Shown: piece after piece, positions 1-8,165 of the stretch
How positions within the stretch are numbered: the first letter of the stretch is position 1
How the letters are laid out: each line of letters begins with the position of its first letter
Assembly: GCA_017535665.1 (NCBI GenBank)
Contig: JAFXTS010000012.1
Span: forward strand, 62,001 to 126,000
DNA from: Bacteroidales bacterium
Lineage (GTDB): Bacteria; Bacteroidota; Bacteroidia; Bacteroidales; WCHB1-69
Length of the DNA stretch: 64,000 nt
Direction: 5' to 3'
Program-made: the position numbers and the translations under genes
The notes under the pieces: generated by a model
The model's database searches: none
Told to the model about the DNA's origin: nothing
The model's input: only the letters and a program-made list of their open reading frames with translations

Positions 1-3000
1 CGTCGAGCTGGGAGAAATCCACCAAATTGCTTTCCAAAAATCTCCGCCAAAGCGCGGGCGCGTTCTGCCAGCGGGCGGTGTCGTTCTGTACGCTCCAGTT
101 GGTCGAGATGGGGCAGTCGTGCAGCAGCTGCGCCAGCGCGAGGTTGCCGAACATCTCCGACAGCAGGTGGTCGCTGCACGGGTAGGGATTTCGGATAAGG
201 TCTGGCAGCGAGAACACCACATCCCAGGTGGGGTCGGGGGTGAAGGTAAGGTGGCAGTTGACTATCTCCGACGAGTTGGCGAGCTGTGGCAGGGCGAAAG
301 AGCGGCTCCCCCGGCGGGTGATGAAAAACGGCACGCTTTCGGTGACCAGCTGCCGGCGCGAAAGCACCGGCACGGCACGTTGCTCCGAATCGGTATAATG
401 GCTGGTGCCTTTCTGCGCATATACCCGACAAAACACACCCAAGTTAGAAATATTCTGCGGGACCACAAAGCCCAATCGAACCTTCTGCGAAGAAAGCGTA
501 TCCCATGTCAGCGACTGGTTACACGAGGCCACCTCGGTGTTACGGTTCACTGTAACACGCATATACGCATCACCTTGCACGGGCAGGGAAAGGCCGGTCA
601 CCGCATTGACGGCCAGCAGCAGCGAGTCGCCCTCGTAGAGAAAACGCGGCAGGTGGGGCACCGACATCACCGGCAGGTGGGTGATCATCTCGGTGGAGAA
701 GACTGCACCCGTCATCGAGGCGGTGTGCGCCACACCCATCAGTTTCCAGCGGGTGAGACTTTCGGGAAGGGTGAAGTCGAAGACCACCTCCCCGTTGTCA
801 TCCGTTTCCAACCAAGGATAGAAAAAGGCCGTCTCCGCAAAGTTGGTGCGCGGAGTTAACATGCGCATCAAATCTTCTTTAGAGTTGAAGCCAGAAACCG
901 AACTGTTCATTGTCGAATTATTTCGAGCACCTCTCACTTCATACAATTCTCCATCTATAGAATTCACCCCTTGGCTTCCGCGCACCACCATTTCGTCATA
1001 CATCACTGCCTGTCCATCGCTGCGATTCCCTCTGACTCTCGTAGTGCAACAATCCGCATCCAGCACCACAGGCCCACGGCTTCGGTGGCCAAATCTCAAC
1101 AAGTCTTTATCGAAGAAGATACGGGGACTGTTCCACTGCGGCACTCCGCGTAGTTTCAGGTGGTATCGGAATAAATTATTTAGATTTCTATATCCGCCAG
1201 CATTTACTTCGAACACCTTTTGCTCAATTTCTAAAGAAGGAGTAAAAGGGAAATAGGAGAAATAGTTGGGTACATAGCTGTCGAGGGCGGCATCGTACAT
1301 GGCGCAGAGCACCTCCGCCTTGGCGGGACGGCCGTCGGGAAAGGTAAGCCGCAGGCGCACCTGTTTCTTCTCTCTCGGAACCGCGCTGGTGTCGCACGAC
1401 AACCATTCGACATGGAGCTCCGGGAGGCTCTGGGGCAACGCCACTTTCACAGAATGGGAATAGACCTGCCCGTCAAAGGCGGCGTGAACCATCAGCAGCA
1501 GCTCCACCGAATCCTCCGGCTGCACCACGTACGAAAAATCGTGATAGTGGCAGTCGGTCAGGTTGAAGGCCGTAATGCGTCCGCGCAGACTGAACAGATC
1601 CGCATAGAGCGTGCCCTGGTCGATGGCGGAGCAGAGGTGGAAATGCACGGTGTCGCCGGGGTAGGCCTCCTGCTCATCCACCCACGCCTGCGCCCCCACA
1701 TAGAGCGGCGATACATTCAATTCGGGATTATAAACGCTGAAGTGGGCGGGCGGCAAGTTCCAGCGGTCACCGCTCACGCCTGTCGGCTGCCAGGTCACGC
1801 GGTAGGTACCGACGGGCAGATTCGGCAACGTGAACATCGAGCTGCTGGTGATGAGGAAATCGCCCTCCTCCGCAACCGAATGTGCGGGCCAGTTCTCCAT
1901 CCAAGTCTCGCCATGGAATGCCAGTTGCGGGAATTGCTTCCCGAAACGCTCCGTCGCATCCGAACGGGTGAGAGACGTCGGCCGCATGAAATGGTCGGGG
2001 CGTGTGAGCTGCTCAATACGGTAATGCGCCCACACCTGCGAGCCCGCATGGATGGTGTCGGCAATTCGCACCGATACAGGATGTTGGGAAAGCTCCCCGA
2101 AACGCATCATCTCGGGCAAGTCGAACTGGATGAAGGGGTCTGGGGCGGTGGCAGAGAAGGAGATCTCCGCATCGCAGGTCTCCCCCATCTCGTCGGTGGC
2201 CGTCACCTTCACCTTGCACGGCACACTTTGGCCGCCGTTGAGGTCGTAGAGCATGGTTTTCAGCTCAAAGTTGCCGTAGGCATCGCTCTCCACAGTGCCC
2301 ATGCCGGTCAGCAACTCCTGGGAGTTCATCGTTCCATAAACTTTGTAGGTGATGTGAGCATGGTGGATGTCGTACCCGGCGTAGGCCTTCACGTTTCCTC
2401 TCACTGTCACGCTGTCACCCCAGCAAATCTTTCCTTCCGGCTGTGCCAGCTCCACCTCGAAATGCGGCAGCTTGTACTCCTCCACCTGCAAAAGGGTGAG
2501 GCCCAAATAGTATCGGTTGGTGCGCCTATACGTTCTGTCATACCATCCGACACTATGTGCATATACCCGTCTATAACGACGATGTTTTATATAATGGTGT
2601 AAGATTCTCGCTGCAACCCTCACCTGTCCCGGCTGGAGTTCGTCAGGCAGCTTCAGCTGGGAGGCGACAGAGCCTAACGAGTTGGTTTTGAGAGTGTCGG
2701 TACGAAGAAGATTATCCCCCTGATGGATCCAATACAGCACAATCTTTTTTTGGCGGAAAGGCACCAACTGTTTTCGGGCATTCTCTTTCGCAAAGATGGC
2801 CTTCAACTCCACCGTCTGCCCCGGACGATAAACCATACGGTCGGTATAAAAGCAGGCGACTTTCCTGTTGGTACTCTCATCAGAAAGCGAATTGAAACTC
2901 GTGGGAACAACATCCAAAACACGATCTTTCATATATGGATTCTTAACAAACGCCCGCCCGTCTTTTTTTGAGGACACCATTCTCAAAAACACATCATAAT

Positions 3001-4489
3001 AAAACCCTTCATGGGTCAACTTGAAAGATTGGTGCGCCACGGGGGCACCGGTGCGATAATCCATGGCAATGCCCGTGAAGGTGTTGGGGGTGCTAAAAAC
3101 GGCTTTCACCGTACCACTCACGTTGGTCACGTAACGACGAGGACGGTGTTCGTCTCTCTTCTTATAATGCCAGAGATGTTCCTTTTCTCCCTGTGCCAAA
3201 AAAGGCAGCGTGTCAATCCAGATCGAATATCTTCCCTCAGACAAAGAGGGGAGAACGAAGAGCGTAGTGTCGATAGAGAATAGTCCATGCCGCTCCACCG
3301 CAATAATAGTATCGAAAAGAAGGTCTTTCTGCCGGAAGAGCATTCCAGGACCATGAACCCCTTGGGTTACCGCAAAGTAAATCGTATCGCAATTGTAGCT
3401 GACCGTCTGCAACAGCTGCGGGCTGGGAGAAAACGGATCTCGCATATTCAGCTCAAAGAACCTGTTTGCGTTCTTTATAATCTGACAGGATTCTCGCGAC
3501 TCTCTGGTGAAATCATCGGGATGTCCCATCGATGAGACCGACCCCTCAGAGTACCAGTAATAGGCCTTGTCCAACTGGTAGTGCCTGGAGTCATAGTTAA
3601 TCCACCTATCATTAAGGTCGCCGCCATACAACTTGCCAAGCTGGTAGCAGATGTCGCTGTAGGCAGCGCTGTTGCGATAGGTGGTGGCCAACTGCAACAG
3701 GGTGGCTTCCACCCATTCCAGCTGCTGCTTAGACGACTTATCCAACAGTTTTTGCAGCCGTTCGAGGGTCCAGCGGATGACCGGCAGGTCGAAGTGGTCT
3801 TCCAGATTTCTCTTCGTAACCTCTTGTGAGAGACGAAAATAAAGATAGTCTAATGAGGCGCTGTCCACCATTACGATAGAGCCTTTCACAAACTCCTCGG
3901 GGGTGGCGTACAGCACGGACTGATACAAGGAGAAGGGGTAATACACATCGCTTTTCGCATAGTAGAGAAACTGTCCGTAGTTGCAGGCCAGCAGGTTGTA
4001 TAGGGTGGGCACATAGTCTGACAGCCACCGGTAGGTGATGTATTCCCGATACGGCGCAATCGGCTCCGACTGAAGCACATCGGCATGTTGCAACGACTGC
4101 TGGTAGTACCCTATAATCTGCTGGTAGTAATACGACAAGTCATGCTCCGGCTCTTCGTCGAGCTGTACCGAGTCTTCAGGAAGCCGAGGCATAAAGGCAT
4201 CGTTTTCCTCTTTTTCGTCTTTTTGCTGAAGATCCTGGAGGTGGTATTCGGCGAGGAGGTTGCAGCAGATGGCGCGCTCGATGATGAGCGGGCGGCTGTC
4301 GGGCTGGAGAGCAAGCAGCGAGTCACACTCGTGCAGCTCCTTTGTCAGACTGGTGATGGCCTCCTCGCAGTCCTTGAAGCGGGTGGTGAGCGGGAGACTC
4401 CTCTTCTGCACCGACGATGGGCTCTCTTGGGCGAAACCCACGAGGGATGCCCATACTAATATGGTGAAAAACAAAACTTTGCGCTGCAT
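1..4489 (-). CDS. alpha-2-macroglobulin family protein (partial, C-terminus outside window)
   Basis: About 1496 residues are visible; the frame stays open to the left edge. It starts MQRKVLFFTILVW and has an N-terminal signal peptide ending near FAQ, so it is exported. Residues 20-500 resemble no domain I can name. An MG2-like domain begins near residue 540 (YRPGQTV near residue 550), and the A2M core begins near 1208 (a Tyr-Pro-Trp block followed by LPESLTRWKLMG). The thioester and receptor domains would lie beyond the edge. Family members act as periplasmic or surface protease traps; that role is inferred. Just before the A2M core, about residues 1148-1191, is a stretch reminiscent of TonB-receptor plug segments (VRGNRSDG, then MVVRGS). 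A -7 box lies 27 bases upstream. No same-strand partner is close. Confidence 0.88.
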   Translation of the reverse strand, partial: MQRKVLFFTILVWASLVGFAQESPSSVQKRSLPLTTRFKDCEEAITSLTKELHECDSLLALQPDSRPLIIERAICCNLLAEYHLQDLQQKDEKEENDAFMPRLPEDSVQLDEEPEHDLSYYYQQIIGYYQQSLQHADVLQSEPIAPYREYITYRWLSDYVPTLYNLLACNYGQFLYYAKSDVYYPFSLYQSVLYATPEEFVKGSIVMVDSASLDYLYFRLSQEVTKRNLEDHFDLPVIRWTLERLQKLLDKSSKQQLEWVEATLLQLATTYRNSAAYSDICYQLGKLYGGDLNDRWINYDSRHYQLDKAYYWYSEGSVSSMGHPDDFTRESRESCQIIKNANRFFELNMRDPFSPSPQLLQTVSYNCDTIYFAVTQGVHGPGMLFRQKDLLFDTIIAVERHGLFSIDTTLFVLPSLSEGRYSIWIDTLPFLAQGEKEHLWHYKKRDEHRPRRYVTNVSGTVKAVFSTPNTFTGIAMDYRTGAPVAHQSFKLTHEGFYYDVFLRMVSSKKDGRAFVKNPYMKDRVLDVVPTSFNSLSDESTNRKVACFYTDRMVYRPGQTVELKAIFAKENARKQLVPFRQKKIVLYWIHQGDNLLRTDTLKTNSLGSVASQLKLPDELQPGQVRVAARILHHYIKHRRYRRVYAHSVGWYDRTYRRTNRYYLGLTLLQVEEYKLPHFEVELAQPEGKICWGDSVTVRGNVKAYAGYDIHHAHITYKVYGTMNSQELLTGMGTVESDAYGNFELKTMLYDLNGGQSVPCKVKVTATDEMGETCDAEISFSATAPDPFIQFDLPEMMRFGELSQHPVSVRIADTIHAGSQVWAHYRIEQLTRPDHFMRPTSLTRSDATERFGKQFPQLAFHGETWMENWPAHSVAEEGDFLITSSSMFTLPNLPVGTYRVTWQPTGVSGDRWNLPPAHFSVYNPELNVSPLYVGAQAWVDEQEAYPGDTVHFHLCSAIDQGTLYADLFSLRGRITAFNLTDCHYHDFSYVVQPEDSVELLLMVHAAFDGQVYSHSVKVALPQSLPELHVEWLSCDTSAVPREKKQVRLRLTFPDGRPAKAEVLCAMYDAALDSYVPNYFSYFPFTPSLEIEQKVFEVNAGGYRNLNNLFRYHLKLRGVPQWNSPRIFFDKDLLRFGHRSRGPVVLDADCCTTRVRGNRSDGQAVMYDEMVVRGSQGVNSIDGELYEVRGARNNSTMNSSVSGFNSKEDLMRMLTPRTNFAETAFFYPWLETDDNGEVVFDFTLPESLTRWKLMGVAHTASMTGAVFSTEMITHLPVMSVPHLPRFLYEGDSLLLAVNAVTGLSLPVQGDAYMRVTVNRNTEVASCNQSLTWDTLSSQKVRLGFVVPQNISNLGVFCRVYAQKGTSHYTDSEQRAVPVLSRRQLVTESVPFFITRRGSRSFALPQLANSSEIVNCHLTFTPDPTWDVVFSLPDLIRNPYPCSDHLLSEMFGNLALAQLLHDCPISTNWSVQNDTARWQNAPALWRRFLESNLVDFSQLD

Positions 4490-4515
4490 GACGTTTTGGT
4501 TTTAAAATGATTCGG

Positions 4516-4523
4516 CAAAGTTA
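4516..4523 (-). promoter_or_regulatory. -7 promoter box for the alpha-2-macroglobulin gene
   Basis: TAACTTTG on the minus strand matches the Bacteroidota TAnnTTTG box, 27 bases before the start codon. No clear -33 TTTG is seen. Confidence 0.55.
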
Positions 4524-4650
4524 CGCATTATTTTGTAATGAGCAATAGTTCTATGAAAATTTTGATGAAATGGGGGGGGTATTAATATATTAGTAGTCAA
4601 TAGATTACATCAATTTATTGGTCACAATCATTAGGTATGTCTCACTCGCC

Positions 4651-5187
4651 CTACTCCTCTTCTGCAAGAATGTCGGCAGCCACGAGGTGGTGGATCTGCG
4701 GGAGGGCGGTCGCGATGCGGCTGCCCCAGCCCAGATGGTAGTAGTAGTGGCAGGCGGCCACGGCATTCTCCTTCGCGCTGCGGCTCTCCTTGGCATACAG
4801 GATAAGGAAATCCTTGAGGTCGGTGTAGATGTCGGCAAGCAACTCCGACAGGGAGGTGGGCACCGACTCGATGCTGCCCTCGCTGAGGTCAACGGTGGAG
4901 AAAAAGTCGCGGGTATCGAAAAACTGAGCGAGACGGTAGCGCAGGGTTTCGTACTCCTCTTCGGTTACGAAGCGCTCGTTGGCCGACTCGTCCTGCACTT
5001 CCACATTCGGCAGCATTGCGCCCTTCAAGTAGAGGGCCGGTAGAATGCTCTGTAAGAAAAGTAATGCCTTGTCGGGGGTGGTCTGCTCAATCTTGTCGAT
5101 AAACAGACAATATTCTGAAGCGATGGCGAAAACCTCCAACACTTGTTTAGACCGCAGCAGGTCGTCCTGGTCTTTGAAATCTGTCAT
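4651..5187 (-). CDS. DUF5063 family protein
   Basis: A 178-residue protein without signal peptide or membrane segment, mostly helical and acidic. The pattern MTDFKDQ, EYCLFIDKIEQ, LLFLQSILPALYLKG and the C-terminal HYYYHLGWGSRIATAL match the Bacteroidota family DUF5063, whose function is unknown. It begins just after the terminator of the upstream lipoprotein gene, so it probably has its own promoter. The flanking gene towards the left is the macroglobulin gene about 160 bases away, and that gap shows nothing recognisable. Confidence 0.8.
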   Translation of the reverse strand: MTDFKDQDDLLRSKQVLEVFAIASEYCLFIDKIEQTTPDKALLFLQSILPALYLKGAMLPNVEVQDESANERFVTEEEYETLRYRLAQFFDTRDFFSTVDLSEGSIESVPTSLSELLADIYTDLKDFLILYAKESRSAKENAVAACHYYYHLGWGSRIATALPQIHHLVAADILAEEE

Positions 5188-5195
5188 GGCAATAT

Positions 5196-5227
5196 GAAAA
5201 AAAAGGCCATCTGAAAACAGACGGCCT
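5196..5227 (-). terminator. intrinsic terminator of the 5247-5561 lipoprotein gene
   Basis: The arms AGGCCATCTG and CAGACGGCCT pair around AAAA with one mismatch, followed on the minus strand by a run of eight T. It sits 20 bases after the stop codon. Confidence 0.8.
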
Positions 5228-5246
5228 CAAGGTTGCAAAATAATTT

Positions 5247-5561
5247 TTATTTCTCTTTCTTCACCATGGAGCAGGTGAGAGTGGTCACCTCATAGACGTT
5301 GGTGTCGGAGATGTTCAGGTACTCGCACTCACGCTTGTCATAGATATGATGAGCATTCAGCATGATGGAGTCCATGGTAGCGGAATTGTCGGTGGTGACG
5401 GTGGTAGCGGTGCTGTCGGTGTTGGTCGTGTCAACGACGACAGTGGTGGTGTCAGGATTCTCGAGGTAGCTGACATCCTTTTTGCAGACGCACTCTTTTT
5501 GGCATGAAATCATAGCAACTACGATAGCCAAAGCAAAGCAAATACAAAGAACTTTTTTCAT
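5247..5561 (-). CDS. small Cys-rich putative lipoprotein
   Basis: 104 residues with a lipoprotein signal peptide: MKKVL, a hydrophobic core, then lipobox MISC. Immediately after the lipid-anchor Cys comes QKECVCKK, then a Thr/Asp/Val-rich low-complexity linker, then RECEYLN and a final TCSM. The neighbouring gene at 5594-5827 has the same plan (CEKNCLCK, then KKCLEYN, then DCHLD), so the two look like tandem paralogues that share Cys spacing but little else. Function unknown; the Cys pairs suggest a small disulphide-bonded domain. It ends at a strong terminator. Confidence 0.72.
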   Translation of the reverse strand: MKKVLCICFALAIVVAMISCQKECVCKKDVSYLENPDTTTVVVDTTNTDSTATTVTTDNSATMDSIMLNAHHIYDKRECEYLNISDTNVYEVTTLTCSMVKKEK

Positions 5562-5593
5562 GATAAAATATTTAAGTTTTTAATTTTCAACCA

Positions 5594-5827
5594 TTAATCG
5601 AGATGACAGTCGATGGTACGCACCACACCTTCGCCATCGTTGACGGTGCCGTTGTATTCAAGGCATTTCTTTTCAGTCATTTTACCCATATCGTCGGTGC
5701 GGGAATCATTGGTGGTAGCGGTGACACGGGTGGTTTTACAGAGACAATTTTTCTCGCAAGAAGAGAAAATAACAACCGCTAAAAGCAAAAGGGCGGCACT
5801 GACAAGGCATTTTTTCATCACTTTCAT
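5594..5827 (-). CDS. small Cys-rich putative lipoprotein (paralogue of the next gene)
   Basis: About 77 residues from the start MKVMKKCLV. An ATG at 5848 is open but lies only about 12 bases from the -7 box at 5860-5867 and so is unlikely to be the true start; an ATG at 5818 is also possible. A hydrophobic stretch ends in lipobox FSSC, followed by EKNCLCK, a short Thr/Asp linker, KKCLEYN and DCHLD at the C-terminus. It is the first gene of a likely pair with the paralogue 32 bases downstream. No known family recognised. Confidence 0.65.
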   Translation of the reverse strand: MKVMKKCLVSAALLLLAVVIFSSCEKNCLCKTTRVTATTNDSRTDDMGKMTEKKCLEYNGTVNDGEGVVRTIDCHLD

Positions 5828-5859
5828 ATTAAGTATTTTATAATGCACAATTTGCGCGG

Positions 5860-5867
5860 CAAAGATA
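5860..5867 (-). promoter_or_regulatory. -7 promoter box for the small lipoprotein pair
   Basis: TATCTTTG on the minus strand. Its position argues for translation starting at 5827 rather than 5848. Confidence 0.55.
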
Positions 5868-5915
5868 CAACTTATTTTTAAATTGATGAAATTTTAAGTG
5901 AAAATGTTTTACCTA

Positions 5916-6509
5916 TCACTCATTTTCTATTTTCATCACCTCATTATAGCAGTGGCGGCACAGCGGCTCGTAACTATCTTTCTCGCCCAAGAGCACCTGT
6001 TGAGAGTTGGCCACCAGACGATGCGAAAACTGCGCCTGCTCGCCGCATTTTACACAGATGGCATGGGTTTTGGTGACATATTCCGCAATGGCCATCAACT
6101 TCGGCATACAGGCGAAAGGCTGTCCCAAATAATCCATATCCAGTCCAGCCACAATAACTCGTATTCCACTATTAGCCAGTTTATTACACACTTCAACAAT
6201 TCCATCATCGAAAAACTGCACCTCATCGATGCCCACCACCTCCACATCTTCGATATTCACATACAGCAGAATCTCGGCCGAGTTGTGCACCGGTGTAGAA
6301 ATCATGGAATGCGAGTCGTGCGATACCACCTCTTCCTCATCGTAGCGCACGTCGATGGCGGGCTTGAAAAGCTCGATTTTCTGGTTGGCGAAATTCGCTC
6401 TTTTGATCCGGCGCAGCAATTCCTCCGTTTTTCCCGAAAACATCGACCCGCACACTACTTCTATCCATCCCCTATTCGTATTCCGATTAACTTTGGTTTC
6501 TCTATACAT
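5916..6509 (-). CDS. tdk: thymidine kinase
   Basis: 197 residues, the normal length for bacterial type II thymidine kinase, which phosphorylates thymidine to dTMP in the salvage pathway. Visible motifs are the P-loop GSMFSGKT near residue 21, the Asp-containing switch VGIDEVQFF that carries the catalytic Glu region, and a structural zinc site made of CVKC and CRHC near the C-terminus. Cytosolic, no signal peptide. It is transcribed away from the EP-repeat gene, from a -7 box at 6565-6572 that overlaps the intergenic region shared with the plus-strand promoter. Confidence 0.97.
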   Translation of the reverse strand: MYRETKVNRNTNRGWIEVVCGSMFSGKTEELLRRIKRANFANQKIELFKPAIDVRYDEEEVVSHDSHSMISTPVHNSAEILLYVNIEDVEVVGIDEVQFFDDGIVEVCNKLANSGIRVIVAGLDMDYLGQPFACMPKLMAIAEYVTKTHAICVKCGEQAQFSHRLVANSQQVLLGEKDSYEPLCRHCYNEVMKIENE

Positions 6510-6537
6510 TTTGATGAAATTATTGAAAAAAAAATTG

Positions 6538-6545
6538 TAATTTTG
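6538..6545 (+). promoter_or_regulatory. -7 promoter box for the EP-repeat gene
   Basis: TAATTTTG, 59 bases before the start codon of the plus-strand gene, in the divergent region with tdk. Confidence 0.45.
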
Positions 6546-6564
6546 TCCGATTTTTTTGCGAACG

Positions 6565-6572
6565 CAAATTTA
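6565..6572 (-). promoter_or_regulatory. -7 promoter box for tdk
   Basis: TAAATTTG on the minus strand, 56 bases before tdk. It lies only about 20 bases from the opposing promoter. Confidence 0.5.
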
Positions 6573-6603
6573 TAAAAAATAAATACCATTAGCCTCTTTT
6601 AAT

Positions 6604-7569
6604 ATGAATAATTTTGAACAAAATGCGAATTTTTACGATGATTTAGCGCAAATCGCTCATAAGTTGGCACTTATCGCTGAAAATCGTTTTCCCGTCACCC
6701 CTCTTGAGCGCGACCTGACCCTACAACTGCTGCGCGATGCCTACCTCAACGTGCTGCAATGCGCCCACACCGCTGCCGAACCCGCTCCAGAACCCGAGCC
6801 GGTTCGCGTCGCAGAGCCGGCCCCTGTTCCGCAACCCGAACCCGTCAAGGTCGTCGCACCCGAACCCGAGCTGGAACCTGTTCGAGTGGTCAAAATCGAA
6901 CCCCTGCCCGAACCCATCAAGATGGTACAGCCCGAATCGGAGCCCGAGCCAGTTCGCATGGTAGAGCCCGAACCAGTTCCCCAACCAACCCCGCAACCCG
7001 AGCCCGTCAAAGTCGTCGAACCCGAACCGCAACCAGTTCCCGACATCTTGTCCTACCTCGAAGTGGAAGAGCCTGTTGCAGAACCGGAGCCTGTTGCTGA
7101 ACCGGAACCGATCCGCGAACCCGAACCCAAGCCAGAGCCCATCCACCCTACCCCCGCTCCTGTTCCTGTCATCAAAGACGAACCCACTCCAGCTCCCCAG
7201 CCTCAAGTTCATCCCCAGCCTGCCCCCGCTGAACTCTTCGCCGAAGAACCCGCCCCCGCCCCACAGCCCAAACGCTCGCTCAACGACCTGCTCGGGAAAG
7301 AGGACAACTCTTTAGCCTCCCAATTCCAGCACTCCCACATTGATGACTTGTCAAAGGCTATCTCATTGAATGATAAATTTTTATATATCAAAGAACTTTT
7401 CAAAGGAAAAGGCGAAGATTTTAGCAAGGCCATCCAAAAGCTGAATGTCTGCCCCAACATCGACGAGGCATTCCAAACTATCGATATGCTGAAAAAATAC
7501 TACGCGTGGGATACTGACTCTTCGGCTTACCTGGCACTTTGCGACCTGGTGCGGAGAAAATTCGTGTAA
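6604..7569 (+). CDS. Glu/Pro repeat protein with conserved C-terminal domain
   Basis: 321 residues in three parts. Residues 1-55 are a helical segment (LTLQLLRDAYLNVL). Residues 56-222 are a low-complexity linker of imperfect repeats such as PEPVRVV, PEPVKVV and PEPEPV. The last ~95 residues form a compact domain (SLNDLLG, SLNDKFLYIKELF, AIQKLN, YYAWD) that recurs in Bacteroidota hypothetical proteins. There is no signal peptide, so it is probably cytoplasmic, although its EP-rich linker resembles the periplasmic spacer of TonB. It opens a likely operon with the next three genes. Function unknown. The repeat DNA may be prone to length variation. Confidence 0.8.
   Translation: MNNFEQNANFYDDLAQIAHKLALIAENRFPVTPLERDLTLQLLRDAYLNVLQCAHTAAEPAPEPEPVRVAEPAPVPQPEPVKVVAPEPELEPVRVVKIEPLPEPIKMVQPESEPEPVRMVEPEPVPQPTPQPEPVKVVEPEPQPVPDILSYLEVEEPVAEPEPVAEPEPIREPEPKPEPIHPTPAPVPVIKDEPTPAPQPQVHPQPAPAELFAEEPAPAPQPKRSLNDLLGKEDNSLASQFQHSHIDDLSKAISLNDKFLYIKELFKGKGEDFSKAIQKLNVCPNIDEAFQTIDMLKKYYAWDTDSSAYLALCDLVRRKFV
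6775..7270 (+). repeat. imperfect Glu-Pro coding repeat
   Basis: Degenerate tandem units of about 6-12 codons (GAACCCGAACC-like) encode PEPxP and PEPVxVV blocks inside the preceding CDS. Confidence 0.75.
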
Positions 7570-7584
7570 CCCAATTTTAGCAAT

Positions 7585-8160
7585 ATGAATAAAATCATCG
7601 GTTTGGTTTTTGGCATGCTGTTGCTGGCATATTCGGCAGCTGATGTTATGGCGCAGTCGGATGTGGAGAATGTGCCGCTGCCAAAAAGTCTCATGGCGCG
7701 CGACAACAGTCCCCTTGCCGAACGGAAGGTGAAGTTTGTGGTCGGCGGCAACGTGGGCTTTGGCGTGAGTTATTCGCAACTCAACATGCAACTGTCGCCC
7801 CATTTCGGCATCTGTCCCGGCATCGACTTCATCTGCATCGGTATCGGCGGCACCTACCACCTCAACTACTATAAGAGTTACGACGGGGTGAAGAATTTCA
7901 CCCACATCTTCGGGGCACGCGCCTTTATAGAAGGCTACGCTTGGGACCGACTGATCATCCATGCCGAGTACGAGTGGCTTAGTTTCCCGGGCGGCGTTGA
8001 GGGCCGACAGAACACCAACGGCGTGCTCGTGGGCGCAGGCTACAAGCAGAAACTCTCCGACCATTTCTCCGTTTACGGACTTTTCCTCTTCCCCGTTTAC
8101 GACGAACTCAACGTCTATTCCATCATGGAAATCAAGGTGGGCGTGAATTATAAATTCTAA
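7585..8160 (+). CDS. probable outer-membrane beta-barrel protein
   Basis: 191 residues. An N-terminal signal peptide (MNKIIGLVFGMLLLAYSAADVMAQ) is followed by alternating amphipathic strands rich in Gly, Tyr and Phe (VVGGNVGFGVSYSQL, FICIGIGGTYHLNYY, GVLVGAGYKQKL). It ends in a strand with terminal Phe (VGVNYKF), the usual BAM signal. Size and pattern fit a small eight-stranded barrel of the OMP_b-brl type. It lies 15 bases after the EP-repeat gene and 5 bases before the permease gene, so it is probably co-transcribed. Ligand or role unknown. Confidence 0.72.
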   Translation: MNKIIGLVFGMLLLAYSAADVMAQSDVENVPLPKSLMARDNSPLAERKVKFVVGGNVGFGVSYSQLNMQLSPHFGICPGIDFICIGIGGTYHLNYYKSYDGVKNFTHIFGARAFIEGYAWDRLIIHAEYEWLSFPGGVEGRQNTNGVLVGAGYKQKLSDHFSVYGLFLFPVYDELNVYSIMEIKVGVNYKF

Positions 8161-8165
8161 ATAAA

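Noticed and set aside
119..859. Plus-strand open frame of 246 codons
   Set aside because: Antisense to the alpha-2-macroglobulin gene, whose frame shows clear MG2 and A2M signatures; the plus-strand product is His/Arg-rich without family resemblance.
1412..2602. Plus-strand open frame of 396 codons
   Set aside because: Also antisense to the macroglobulin gene and of shadow composition.
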